NCBI GenBank assembly: GCA_035550595.1
Contig: DASZOV010000128.1
Span: 1 to 31,341, forward strand
Reading direction: 5' to 3'
Length of the DNA: 31,341 nucleotides
Origin: CALFMR01 sp035550595
Lineage (GTDB): Bacteria > Acidobacteriota > Vicinamibacteria > Vicinamibacterales > SCN-69-37
The position numbers were made by a program, and so were the translations under genes. A model generated the notes under the pieces. That model searched no databases. It saw only the letters and a program-made list of their open reading frames with translations, and was not told the origin of the DNA. Of the stretch, positions 5,860-13,746 are shown piece after piece (the first letter of the stretch is position 1; the number at the start of each line of letters is the position of its first letter).

Positions 5860-6822
5860 ATGCGTCGTCCGGTCGTCCTGTTCCGCGTCGCCGTGGCCGC
5901 TGCGGCGGTGGCGCTGCTTTGGCCCGTGACACCGCGCGCGGCCGCGCCAACGGCTGGCGCCTTGCACGATGCGTTCAGCGCGCATCAGGCGTTCACGTAC
6001 ACGTCCACGGTTGCCGGCTACGGTGAGCGATGGCCGGGCTCGCCCGGTCACCGGCGTACGGAAGCGCTCATCCGCCGCGTGCTGCAGCGTGACGGTGCGA
6101 CACTGACTGCCGACCACTTCACGGCCACGACGCCGCGCGGACCGTTGCCGGTCGACACGCTCATCGGCACGTTCAACGCCAGCGCTGATCCCGCACAGGG
6201 CATCGTCATTCTCGCGGGCCACTACGACACACTCTTCACCAAGGGATTCATCGGCGCGAACGACGGCGGATCGAGCACCGGCATTCTGCTCGCGTTCGCC
6301 GACGCACTCGCGCATGCGCCGAAAACGCGGCTGCAGGTCCGGCTCGTCTGGACCGATCTCGAAGAAGCGATCAATGCCTTCACGGGCGACGACGGCTTGT
6401 ACGGCAGCCGTCATCTGGCGCAGACGCTCGCGGCCGACGGCACGGCGCGCCGCGTCCGCGCCTTCTTCCTGCTCGACATGATCGGCGACGCGGATCTCGG
6501 CGTCGCGCGCGAGACCGCGTCGACGCGCTGGCTGCAGGACTTCATCACCAAGGCCGCGGGCGATCTCGGCTACGGCCGCTTCTTCTTCCAGTACGACGTC
6601 GGCATCATCGACGACCACGTCCCGTTCCTCCGCGCCGGCATCCCGGCCGTCGACGTGGTCGACGCGCGGTACGGCGCGATGGGACCGGGCCTGGACGGCA
6701 TGGGCGCGTGGCATCACAGCACGGCCGACACGATGGACAAAGTGTCCGCGCGCAGCCTCGAGATCGTCGGCCGCACGATGCTGCGGACCGTGGAACTGCT
6801 CGACGCGAAAGAACACCCGTAG
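5860..6822 (+). CDS. Exported M28-family zinc peptidase / glutaminyl cyclase-like protein
   Basis: A 320-aa protein with a signal peptide at ~1-28 (hydrophobic AVAAAAVALLWPV). The M28 metal ligands are present in order: His121 and neighbouring catalytic Asp123 in GHYDT, Asp135 in ANDGGSS, Glu168/169 in WTDLEEA, Asp206 in LLDMIGD, and His286 in HHSTADT. The layout, including DMIGD and the short single-domain length, resembles glutaminyl-peptide cyclotransferases as much as aminopeptidases, so either N-terminal Gln cyclisation or aminopeptidase activity is possible. A TACACT -10-like box at 5844-5849 lies only 10 nt before ATG 5860, and no ribosome-binding site is seen. Confidence 0.88.
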   Translation: MRRPVVLFRVAVAAAAVALLWPVTPRAAAPTAGALHDAFSAHQAFTYTSTVAGYGERWPGSPGHRRTEALIRRVLQRDGATLTADHFTATTPRGPLPVDTLIGTFNASADPAQGIVILAGHYDTLFTKGFIGANDGGSSTGILLAFADALAHAPKTRLQVRLVWTDLEEAINAFTGDDGLYGSRHLAQTLAADGTARRVRAFFLLDMIGDADLGVARETASTRWLQDFITKAAGDLGYGRFFFQYDVGIIDDHVPFLRAGIPAVDVVDARYGAMGPGLDGMGAWHHSTADTMDKVSARSLEIVGRTMLRTVELLDAKEHP

Positions 6823-6881
6823 GGGCGGCCCCCCGTGGCCGCCCGAACACGCCGGCCGGACCGATCGCACATCGTGGCCGC

Positions 6882-6916
6882 AAAAAAACGCGGATGAGCC
6901 AACGGCCCATCCGCGT
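6882..6916 (-). terminator. Rho-independent terminator of TonB receptor 1
   Basis: Read on the minus strand, ACGCGGATG (6916-6908) pairs with CATCCGCGT (6896-6888), with further G-C pairs inside the loop, and is followed by TTTTTTT (6888-6882). It lies 28 bp after the receptor stop codon at 6944. The convergent M28 gene ends at 6822; the remaining gap holds only GC-rich sequence. Confidence 0.88.
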
Positions 6917-6943
6917 CGTGTGTGAAACGTCGGTCGCGCCGGT

Positions 6944-9900
6944 CTAGAACGAGAACCGGATCTGCGCCTGCAGCGTCCGCGGGCTCTGGTAATTGGTCGC
7001 CAGGCCGAAGCCGTTATTCCGTGGCGTCGACCGGTTCGGGTTGACGCTGCCGTCGGCGTTGAACACGGCGTTGGTCGGCGTGCCTGGATCGCTCGGGCTG
7101 CTCAACTGCATCGTCGTCTGCCGGCCGGTGATGATGGCCGCGTTCGGCGCGTTGAACATGTCCAGACGAAGCTGCACGTTCCGGCCGCCACCGAGCGGGA
7201 TGTTGCGCGCGATGGTCAGGTCGAGCTGCTGGAAGAAGCAGCCGCGCAGGTAGTTGCTGCCCGACTCGAGCCCGACGCTGCCCGGCACCGGGCCGACGAA
7301 CGCCGTCGTGTTGAACTGCTGGAGCCGATCGCTGCTGCAGCCGCTGCCCGGGTCGCCGATGATGCTCACGCGGCCGCCGAAGTCCGGCGAGCCGGTGATG
7401 TTCACGTTGCCGCCGCTGCTCGTGTACGAGTAACCGATGCTGTAGGCGCCGCCGCTCGATCCCGCCCAGACGCCCGAGAGCTGCCAGTCGTTGACGATCG
7501 CGGCGAGCACGTGGGACGCCGCGCCGTCGGAGGCGAGGTCCGGCAGATCCCAGATGAAGTTCGCCCGCATCACGTGCGTCTGCGGATGGTTGTCGCCGAA
7601 CAGATCCTGCGCTTGATCTTGATCGGCGCGCACGACGAACGATCCATCCGCGGCGTGATCGAGCCGCGGACCGACCTTCTGATGATCGTAGAAGCTGATC
7701 GTGTCGTTGAAGCCGAACGCCAAGCCGTGCGTGAAGCGGCGCTGGAACGAGAACTGGAGGGAGTGATACGTCCGCCAGCCGATGTCCATCTGCTCGGTGA
7801 TGCCGCCGTAGCCGTAGATGGCGCGCATCGCGTCGGTCGGGAGGGCGGTGGCGCCGAGGACCGGATTCGATCCGAGCGTCGGATCCTGGTTCTCGGGCAG
7901 GTAGGCGCTCCCGAGATCCACGGTGTTGATGTTCACGCCGAGGAACTGGTGCCAACTGTGCTGGCCGACGTACGAGACGTCGAGCGAGGTCTGGAACGGC
8001 AGCACCATCTGAATGCCGCCATTCCACTGCGCCGACGTCGGCCAGTGGATGTGCTCGCCGACCGACGACAAACCCGGCGCACCCTGCGTCGTGAAGCCCG
8101 ATCCGGTCTGGCCGAGCGTCTGCAACTGCGCGTAGCGCACGGTGACGTTCGAGGAGGTCGGCGGATTGTTGACGCCGCGCGAGAACGTCGTGCTGCTCGG
8201 CCGATCGTAGAAGATTCCGATGCCGCCGCGCAGCACGTACCGCTGATCGCCCGACAGATCGTACGCCGTGCCGAAGCGCGGACCGACGACGAGGCTTGGC
8301 GCGAAGTAGGTGGCCTTGGGCAGTCCGGCCTGTCCAGGCAGGAACACCCCGTTCAACGGATCGCCCGTGTTCGGCACGAGCGTGCCGATCGCCGCCGTCG
8401 ATCCGGCCCCGAGGAGCTCACCGGTGATCGGATTCATCGCCTGCCGGTTCGCCCCCGAGCACGACGTCGCGCCATTGGCGCAGCCGGCCGCGTACAACGC
8501 CGGCGCCGCCGACCGGTCGTAGTGCTCGGGCAGGAAGTTCGAGAGCTGTCCGAGCTCGTCGTACTGCGGCGCCTGGTGAACGAACCGCAGGCCGTAGTCG
8601 AGCGTCCACCGGTCGCGCGCCTTCCAGTTGTCCTGGATGTACCACTCGGTGTTCTGGTAGATCGAGCTCGTCTCGGCGTACGTCGTGGCCTGGTTGAACG
8701 TCTGGAACGTGCCGATGGCCGCGTTGGCGAAACCGAAGCCCGTGTCGAACGGGTTGTTCGAGTCCTGCGAGAAGTTGATGCTGCCAAAGGCCGCGTTGCT
8801 CGTCTGCTCGGCCTTGTAACTGTGCGTGAGATAGAAGCCGCCCTTGATCGTGTGCCGGCCGCTCACCTTCGTCAGGCTCGCCGAGAAGTCGTGCGTCGAG
8901 TTGATGTTCAACCAGCCGGGGAACCCGATCTGTGGCGGCGTGTGCGCCACGCGGCTGCCCCACGAGAACGGCGGCACCTTCGTCAGTCGTAGCGCCGACG
9001 CGTCCCAGTACGGCGGATTGACGTCGTTCAACGCCTGCACCGCGTAGTCGCGTGGATTGAGGACCCCGGCATCCGGGAACAGGAACGGCAGGCCCTGCAG
9101 GTTCGCACCGGCCAGGCTCGACACGTCGCTCACCGGCAACGCCGACGTGCAGAAGACGGGGCCCGTCCCTGACTGCGCCTGCGCGCAGCCGGCCAGTTCG
9201 TTCTGGCTGTGCCCGTAGGTCGCCTCGAGGAACATCGTCGGCGTCACCGTGTAGTTGACCGACGCCGTGTAGTTCACGACCGGCTTGTGCTGCATCTTCG
9301 CGTCGTTGAATCCCGGCAGCGATCCGTTGAACGTCTGGTCGCGCTGGGTCCAGGCCGAGTACTTGAAGCTGCCGCGCAGTGCGGGCGTCGCCTGGTAGTC
9401 GATCCGAACCGCCGGCTGATACGAGATGGCGTTCTCCTTCGGCCGCGTGATCTGGTAGTTGTAGTTCTGACCCGCGGGCACGTTGTCGATGTTCGGCAGC
9501 GGGTACATGTTCAGGATGTTCAGGCCGGTCTGGTACAACTGGTCGGCCGGAATCCGTCCCAACACGCCGCCATCAGCGAAGCACCCCGCGGTGTTCGACG
9601 CGCTGCACGGCGCCGACGAGCGCGGATCCTTGATGTAGGGGAACGGCGCGCCGAGGTTGTCGGTCGTCTGCGAGAAATCGCCCTGCCGCTCGAGCGCGGT
9701 CGGCATCCGGAACTGCTGGACGTTGCCGCCCGACGTGCGCGGCGAGTACTCCTGCGCGTAGAAGAAGAACAGCTTGTTGTTGCCGCCCGGCTTGCCGACC
9801 GGACCGCCAATCGAGTACCCCCAGTCGCGTTCGCTCAGCGGCGGCTTCTTGTCGCCGTTGAGGATGTTCACCTCGCTGTTCGCGTTCCACGCGTCGTGCC

Positions 9901-10654
9901 GCTCGACGTCGTAGAGCGATCCGTGGAACCGGTTCGATCCGCTCTTGGTGACGGCCGTCACCTGCACGCCGCTCGATCGGCCGTACTCGGCCTGGTAGCC
10001 GGAGGTCAGCACCTTCACCTCGGCAATCGACTCGACGTTCATCTGCAGCAGCGGCCGATTGCTGCCCGTGTCCATCGTCGAGACGCCGTCCATCATGATG
10101 TTCGGGTCGCCGCCGCCGCCGATGCGCTGCGGCGTCTGGTTGCCGTCCTGCGTGACGCCCGGTGCGAGCAACGCCAGCGCCGTGAAGCTGCGGTTGCTGA
10201 TCGGCAGGTTCTCGACCGCCTCGAGCGTGGCCGTGTAGGAGCGCTCGCCGCTCTGCGCCTGGATGAGCGGCGCCTCGCTCGTGACGTTGACGACCTCGCT
10301 CGTGCCGCCGACTTCCATCGTGAGATCGCCGACGACCACGCGCGAGCCGGGGCTGACCGCGATGCCCTTCTGATCGAGCGTCTTGAACGAGGGCATCGTG
10401 ACTTCGACGGTGTAGGTGTCCGGCGCGGCGTTGACGATGACGAAATCCCCGGACGCATTCGTGGCGACGGGCACGAGCTTCGTACCGCGCGTTTCGCTGA
10501 TCAAGACGACCGTGGCGCCAGGAAGCACGCCGCCCTGCGAGTCCTTCACGGTCCCGGCCACCGTGCCGGTCGTGACCTGCGCCCACGCCAGCCCCGCGGC
10601 CATCATCACGGCCGCGACGACCAGCATGGGCAGAACCATCAGTCTGCTCCTCAT
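6944..10654 (-). CDS. TonB-dependent receptor 1 with carboxypeptidase-regulatory-like N-terminus (Oar-like)
   Basis: A 1236-aa outer-membrane protein. The start ATG 10654 is set by GAGGAGG 8 nt upstream and a signal peptide at 1-26 (MLVVAAVMMAAGLAWAQ). Residues ~27-115 form a carboxypeptidase D regulatory-like beta-sandwich (GTVAGTVKDSQGGVLPGATV, then SGDFVIVNAAPDTYTVEV). The plug follows (~120-250) with NIMMDGVSTMD, VKVLTSGYQAEYGRSSGVQV and TKSGSNRFHGSLYD; the rest is a large beta-barrel ending in a C-terminal Phe (QIRFSF). Such receptors are the acidobacterial counterpart of SusC/Oar importers of large nutrients; the ligand is unknown. It resembles receptor 2 closely. It has its own promoter at 10912-10884, a leader of about 220 nt and a strong terminator. 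Confidence 0.95.
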   Translation of the reverse strand: MRSRLMVLPMLVVAAVMMAAGLAWAQVTTGTVAGTVKDSQGGVLPGATVVLISETRGTKLVPVATNASGDFVIVNAAPDTYTVEVTMPSFKTLDQKGIAVSPGSRVVVGDLTMEVGGTSEVVNVTSEAPLIQAQSGERSYTATLEAVENLPISNRSFTALALLAPGVTQDGNQTPQRIGGGGDPNIMMDGVSTMDTGSNRPLLQMNVESIAEVKVLTSGYQAEYGRSSGVQVTAVTKSGSNRFHGSLYDVERHDAWNANSEVNILNGDKKPPLSERDWGYSIGGPVGKPGGNNKLFFFYAQEYSPRTSGGNVQQFRMPTALERQGDFSQTTDNLGAPFPYIKDPRSSAPCSASNTAGCFADGGVLGRIPADQLYQTGLNILNMYPLPNIDNVPAGQNYNYQITRPKENAISYQPAVRIDYQATPALRGSFKYSAWTQRDQTFNGSLPGFNDAKMQHKPVVNYTASVNYTVTPTMFLEATYGHSQNELAGCAQAQSGTGPVFCTSALPVSDVSSLAGANLQGLPFLFPDAGVLNPRDYAVQALNDVNPPYWDASALRLTKVPPFSWGSRVAHTPPQIGFPGWLNINSTHDFSASLTKVSGRHTIKGGFYLTHSYKAEQTSNAAFGSINFSQDSNNPFDTGFGFANAAIGTFQTFNQATTYAETSSIYQNTEWYIQDNWKARDRWTLDYGLRFVHQAPQYDELGQLSNFLPEHYDRSAAPALYAAGCANGATSCSGANRQAMNPITGELLGAGSTAAIGTLVPNTGDPLNGVFLPGQAGLPKATYFAPSLVVGPRFGTAYDLSGDQRYVLRGGIGIFYDRPSSTTFSRGVNNPPTSSNVTVRYAQLQTLGQTGSGFTTQGAPGLSSVGEHIHWPTSAQWNGGIQMVLPFQTSLDVSYVGQHSWHQFLGVNINTVDLGSAYLPENQDPTLGSNPVLGATALPTDAMRAIYGYGGITEQMDIGWRTYHSLQFSFQRRFTHGLAFGFNDTISFYDHQKVGPRLDHAADGSFVVRADQDQAQDLFGDNHPQTHVMRANFIWDLPDLASDGAASHVLAAIVNDWQLSGVWAGSSGGAYSIGYSYTSSGGNVNITGSPDFGGRVSIIGDPGSGCSSDRLQQFNTTAFVGPVPGSVGLESGSNYLRGCFFQQLDLTIARNIPLGGGRNVQLRLDMFNAPNAAIITGRQTTMQLSSPSDPGTPTNAVFNADGSVNPNRSTPRNNGFGLATNYQSPRTLQAQIRFSF

Positions 10655-10883
10655 GTGTCCATCCTCCTCATCCAACGTCCAGGCTCCCCAGCGCAGGGAC
10701 TCGAGCGGAACGACGGCGTACGCCCGGCCGACTCGGGTCGTCACACCATGCACGGCATCCCGACACGACCGGTCACCGCACGACGACGGATCCCGGCCGG
10801 TCGATCACCTGTCACTGCTTGCAGTCGCGTCGAGACGCCGGCCGCCGCCGACGCCCTGTTCCCGATCCCTGTGATGTGCGGGC

Positions 10884-10912
10884 ATTCTAGGGGCGACGGT
10901 GCACCGATGCAA
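10884..10912 (-). promoter_or_regulatory. Promoter of TonB receptor 1
   Basis: On the minus strand TTGCAT (10912-10907), 17 bp, TAGAAT (10889-10884). The predicted transcription start near 10877 leaves a leader of about 220 nt before ATG 10654. The leader (10655-10877) is GC-rich with no small ORF or riboswitch that I can recognise. The palindrome at 10939-10927 ends 14 bp upstream of the -35. Confidence 0.7.
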
Positions 10913-10926
10913 GAGTTTTTGCGTTT

Positions 10927-10984
10927 GCTGTCTGACAGGTTGTAGGACAGCTATGCGACAGGTCCATCAACCCTGCCTGACAGG
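10927..10984. promoter_or_regulatory. Operator cluster between TonB receptor 1 and gntR
   Basis: GCTGTCTGACAGG (10927-10939) and CCTGCCTGACAGG (10972-10984, one mismatch from perfect symmetry) flank two further GACAG half-sites. GACAG motifs begin at 10934, 10946, 10957 and 10979, i.e. spaced 12, 11 and 22 bp, so they lie on one face of the helix. The cluster faces the receptor promoter on one side and the gntR gene on the other, and is a natural place for the GntR protein to bind. Confidence 0.6.
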
Positions 10985-11028
10985 CGCGGGTGCTCCGACG
11001 CGGCCGCGCCGGCCACGCCGGGCTGCGC

Positions 11029-11034
11029 TATAAT
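11029..11034 (+). promoter_or_regulatory. -10 box of the gntR-type gene
   Basis: A perfect TATAAT ends 8 nt before GTG 11043. No good -35 hexamer is visible 16-18 bp upstream (the region is GC-only), so activation or weak basal expression is possible. The short distance implies a leaderless or nearly leaderless mRNA. Confidence 0.6.
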
Positions 11035-11042
11035 CCGCCCCG

Positions 11043-11771
11043 GTGCGTGCTCCGAGACCTGGGTCCCCGCCAGGCACTCTTCCCGACCGCGTCGTGCGTC
11101 ACCTCGTGTCGCACATCCGGAAGCGTCGGCTGACCACCGGCGATCCCATACCGTCCGAAGTCCGTCTCAGCGCCGACCTGAACGTCAGCCGCAGCATCGT
11201 CCGCGAGGCCTATCGATCGCTGGCCTCGGCCGGGATCCTCGACATCGCCAACGGCCGCTCGCCGCGCGTCGGCCGCCTCAGCAACCGCACGTTGACGCAG
11301 GTGCTGCAGCACGCGCTCTCGACCGATCAGGCCTCGCGCGATCACGTCTTCGAGGTGCGGCGATCGATCGAGATCCGCGCCGCCGAGCTGGCCGCCGCGC
11401 GCCGGACCGAGGCGCACGTCGCGGAACTGTTCGAGGCGGCCACGGCGATGCGCGATGCCGGCGACCGCCGCGCCTACTTCATCCGCGCCGACATGCGGTT
11501 CCACGAAATCATCGGCCGCGCCACGGGTAACCCGCTGTTCGTCATGCTCGGCGATGCCCTGCGCGCCTGCGTGCAGATGACGATCGACGCCGGCTTCGAC
11601 AGCCGCCGCACGCGCGCCGAGCTCGCGCGCGTGGCCGAAATCCACGCCGGCATCGCCGCCGCCATCGTCGACCAGAACGTCGCGCAGGCGCGCCAGCGGA
11701 TGAAGGTCCACTTCGACGAGGCCCGCGCGTACGTCGTCGGTCCGCCGCCGCGCCGCCAGCGGTCGCGCTAG
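11043..11771 (+). CDS. GntR family transcriptional regulator, FadR/FCD subfamily
   Basis: A 242-aa protein from GTG 11043. The N-terminal winged helix (~14-80) has the GntR hallmarks ...GDPIPSEVRLSADLNVSRSIVREAYRSL and GILDIANGRSPRV. The C-terminal FCD ligand domain (~100-230) has the metal-site residues Asp and His in ADMRFHEIIGRATGN, His in EIHAGIAAAI and His in KVHFDEA. FCD regulators sense sugar acids and other small carboxylates and bind short palindromes. Palindromes of the CTGTCNGACAG type stand next to this gene and before the GMC operon, so it probably controls TonB receptor 1 and sugar oxidation as well as itself. No ribosome-binding site is visible before the GTG. Confidence 0.93.
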   Translation: MRAPRPGSPPGTLPDRVVRHLVSHIRKRRLTTGDPIPSEVRLSADLNVSRSIVREAYRSLASAGILDIANGRSPRVGRLSNRTLTQVLQHALSTDQASRDHVFEVRRSIEIRAAELAAARRTEAHVAELFEAATAMRDAGDRRAYFIRADMRFHEIIGRATGNPLFVMLGDALRACVQMTIDAGFDSRRTRAELARVAEIHAGIAAAIVDQNVAQARQRMKVHFDEARAYVVGPPPRRQRSR

Positions 11772-11840
11772 CGCGGCATCCTCTATCGGTTGGATGATCG
11801 CGGCACGCTGCGTGCCGCACAGATGCTTCGGAGTCCGGCC

Positions 11841-12056
11841 GTGTTCGATCCTGGCAGCCTGTTCGTCGATCTCATCGTCAGCAGCGTCGGCGGCGCGCTC
11901 TTGTGGTACGGCCGTAAGAGCCAACGCTGGCCGCAAATCGTCGCCGGACTCCTGCTGATGGTTTCGCCTTACGCCGCGCCCACCGCCGGCTGGATGGCCG
12001 CCACGGGCGCCGCGATCGTCATCGGCCTCATCGTCGCGATTCAGTTGGGATGGTGA
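11841..12056 (+). CDS. Small conserved membrane protein, two TM segments
   Basis: A 71-aa protein from GTG 11841, chosen because GGAG at 11830-11833 lies 7 nt upstream; a longer frame opens at 11790 but adds a non-conserved tail. Two hydrophobic segments (LFVDLIVSSVGGALLWYG and the C-terminal AATGAAIVIGLIVAIQL) flank a short RKSQRWPQI loop and LLLMVSPY. The pattern SS-G-YG+K---PQ--AGL-LMV-PY matches a widespread family of small inner-membrane proteins sometimes annotated as amino acid transport protein, without proven function. It follows gntR by 69 bp on the same strand. Confidence 0.75.
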   Translation: MFDPGSLFVDLIVSSVGGALLWYGRKSQRWPQIVAGLLLMVSPYAAPTAGWMAATGAAIVIGLIVAIQLGW

Positions 12057-12075
12057 GGCGAGGGGGCAGGCGACA

Positions 12076-12110
12076 GGTTCCCCTGGGCCCGAAGGCCCAG
12101 GGCTCCACTG
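12076..12110. terminator. Hairpin between convergent small membrane protein and GMC genes
   Basis: CCCTGGGCC (12081-12089) and GGCCCAGGG (12094-12102) form a 9-bp stem with a CGAA loop, placed between the convergent stops at 12056 and 12118. There is no U-tract. A related sequence, sharing GGCCCAGGG(G)CTCCAC, occurs at 23489-23506, so it may be a dispersed element. Confidence 0.55.
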
Positions 12111-12117
12111 CAACGCT

Positions 12118-13686
12118 CTACAGTTCGTGCCGACTCACCATGTCGGCGAGGTGCTCGGACGCGCGCATCGACATCGCCGAGATCGTCATCGTCGGGTTCT
12201 GATAACCGCCGGTGACGAAGGCGCTGCCGTCGACGACGAACAGGTTCTTGATGTCGTGGCTCTGGTTCCACTGGTTGAGCACGCTCGTCTTCGGGTCGTC
12301 GCCCATGCGGCACGTGCCGAGCTCGTGAATGCTGTAACCGGGCGGATACATCTCGGGCCGCCGCGTGAGCACCTCGAATCCGCAGTCGTGTGAGAGCTCC
12401 TCGAGGACGTTGACGGCGTCCTTCGCCATGTTGAACTCGTTGTCGGTGTAGCGGCAGTCGATATGGAGCACGGGAATGCCCCACTCGTCGACGACGGTCT
12501 TGTCGATCGAGACGTGGTTGTCGAACCGCGGCAGCACGTCGCCCATCGTCGTGCAGGTGAAGCCGCTCCCTTGGTATTTCTCGACTTCCTGCTGGAGGGC
12601 TTCCCCGTAGAGCGGAAAGTATTCCGGTCCCGGCGAGCCGCCGAGGCTCCACTGCAGCGCGTACCCGCGGATGAAGTCGTGCTTCTCCTTCGGATCGAGA
12701 TTGCGGAACCGGGGCATGTAACCGGCGCCGCGCGCGTCGTCGCGCGAGACCTTGCCGCTGCGCACGTCGGGATTCGACGCCCAGATCGTGTTCGTGATGT
12801 AGAACTGGTCGAAGAGATAGTGCCCGAGCACGCCGCTCGAGTTGGCAATGCTGGAATTGAGGAGCAGCCGCGTGCTCTCGAGCGTCCCGGCTCCGACAAC
12901 CAGGATCTTCGCCTTGATGTGCATCTCGCGCTTCGAGTGCCGATCGACGACGTGCACGCCGTTGACGAGGCCCGTGCGCTTGTCGACGGTGATCGCTCGC
13001 GCGATCGTGTTCGGGATGATCTGCAGCCGGCCGGTCGCGAGCGCGTCGGGCAGCAGCAGATTCGCCGAGCTGGCCTGACCGTTCACGCCCATCGACGAGC
13101 GTGTCAGCGTGTTCGGAATGCCGCGCGCCTTGGCCGCGGCAATCAGCTTCTCGGCGACCGGCCCGTTGACCGGGTTGCGCTCGATGAACTTACCGTCGGG
13201 AAGCTGCTTGAGGCCCTCGCTGCGGCCCGTCACGTGGAAGATCGGATCGACACGGTCGTAGAACGGCGCGAGATCGGCGTAGGCGAACGGCCAGTTGTCG
13301 CCGTAGCCGTCGAAGTCCTTGCCCCGGAGTTCGTAGTCGCTCAGCCGGAACGACATCCGTGCCCAGTAGTTCGTGCGGCCACCGATCATCCGCACGCGCA
13401 CCCAGTTGTACGGGTTCTTCGGGTCGTAGGTGTACGGCACCTCGCGCTCGCTCACCCACTGGTTTTCGTTCGACTCGCTCGCCTGGAAGACGTGCGGAAC
13501 CTTCGTCGGATCGCCGAACCCGTGGAACGGCATCTCGTAGGTGGCCTTGCGGTCGAACGACCGGACGCTGTTGGGCGGTCCCGCGTCGACGATGACGCAC
13601 TTCGCGCCGCGCTGCGTCAGGACGTAGGCGGCCATCCCGCCCGCTGCGCCCGAGCCGATGATCAAGACGTCGAAGTCGTCCATCAT
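12118..13686 (-). CDS. GMC family FAD-dependent oxidoreductase (large subunit of a sugar/glycoside dehydrogenase)
   Basis: A 522-aa protein from ATG 13686 (MMDDFDVLIIGSGAAGG); a TTG at 13713 is in frame but has no ribosome-binding site. The FAD dinucleotide motif GSGAAGG is at 11-17, IGGRTNYWARMSFR at ~115 is the flavin-proximal segment, and the GMC C-terminal catalytic pair is His454 (HELGTCRMG) and Asn497 (GYQNPTMTI). The best-known relatives with this partner gene are periplasmic gluconate, sorbose or glucoside 3-dehydrogenases. No Tat or Sec signal is seen, so export would be by hitchhiking on the Tat signal of the small subunit gene 60 bp upstream. The cytochrome partner is not in the window. 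The exact substrate is not determined. Confidence 0.92.
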   Translation of the reverse strand: MMDDFDVLIIGSGAAGGMAAYVLTQRGAKCVIVDAGPPNSVRSFDRKATYEMPFHGFGDPTKVPHVFQASESNENQWVSEREVPYTYDPKNPYNWVRVRMIGGRTNYWARMSFRLSDYELRGKDFDGYGDNWPFAYADLAPFYDRVDPIFHVTGRSEGLKQLPDGKFIERNPVNGPVAEKLIAAAKARGIPNTLTRSSMGVNGQASSANLLLPDALATGRLQIIPNTIARAITVDKRTGLVNGVHVVDRHSKREMHIKAKILVVGAGTLESTRLLLNSSIANSSGVLGHYLFDQFYITNTIWASNPDVRSGKVSRDDARGAGYMPRFRNLDPKEKHDFIRGYALQWSLGGSPGPEYFPLYGEALQQEVEKYQGSGFTCTTMGDVLPRFDNHVSIDKTVVDEWGIPVLHIDCRYTDNEFNMAKDAVNVLEELSHDCGFEVLTRRPEMYPPGYSIHELGTCRMGDDPKTSVLNQWNQSHDIKNLFVVDGSAFVTGGYQNPTMTISAMSMRASEHLADMVSRHEL

Positions 13687-13746
13687 GTCGCGTGCCTGCG
13701 TTCCAAGAACCAATGCGAACGGCGGAGAGACGCCCCTCGGCGTCTG

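Noticed and set aside
7511..10945. Long plus-strand open frames (7511-8992, 9209-10945) antisense to TonB receptor 1
   Set aside because: Shadow frames rich in Arg and Val; the minus-strand frame encodes a full-length recognisable receptor with promoter and terminator.
11028..12113. Minus-strand 361-codon frame across gntR and the small membrane protein gene
   Set aside because: Antisense shadow with low-complexity composition; GntR winged-helix and FCD motifs are on the plus strand.
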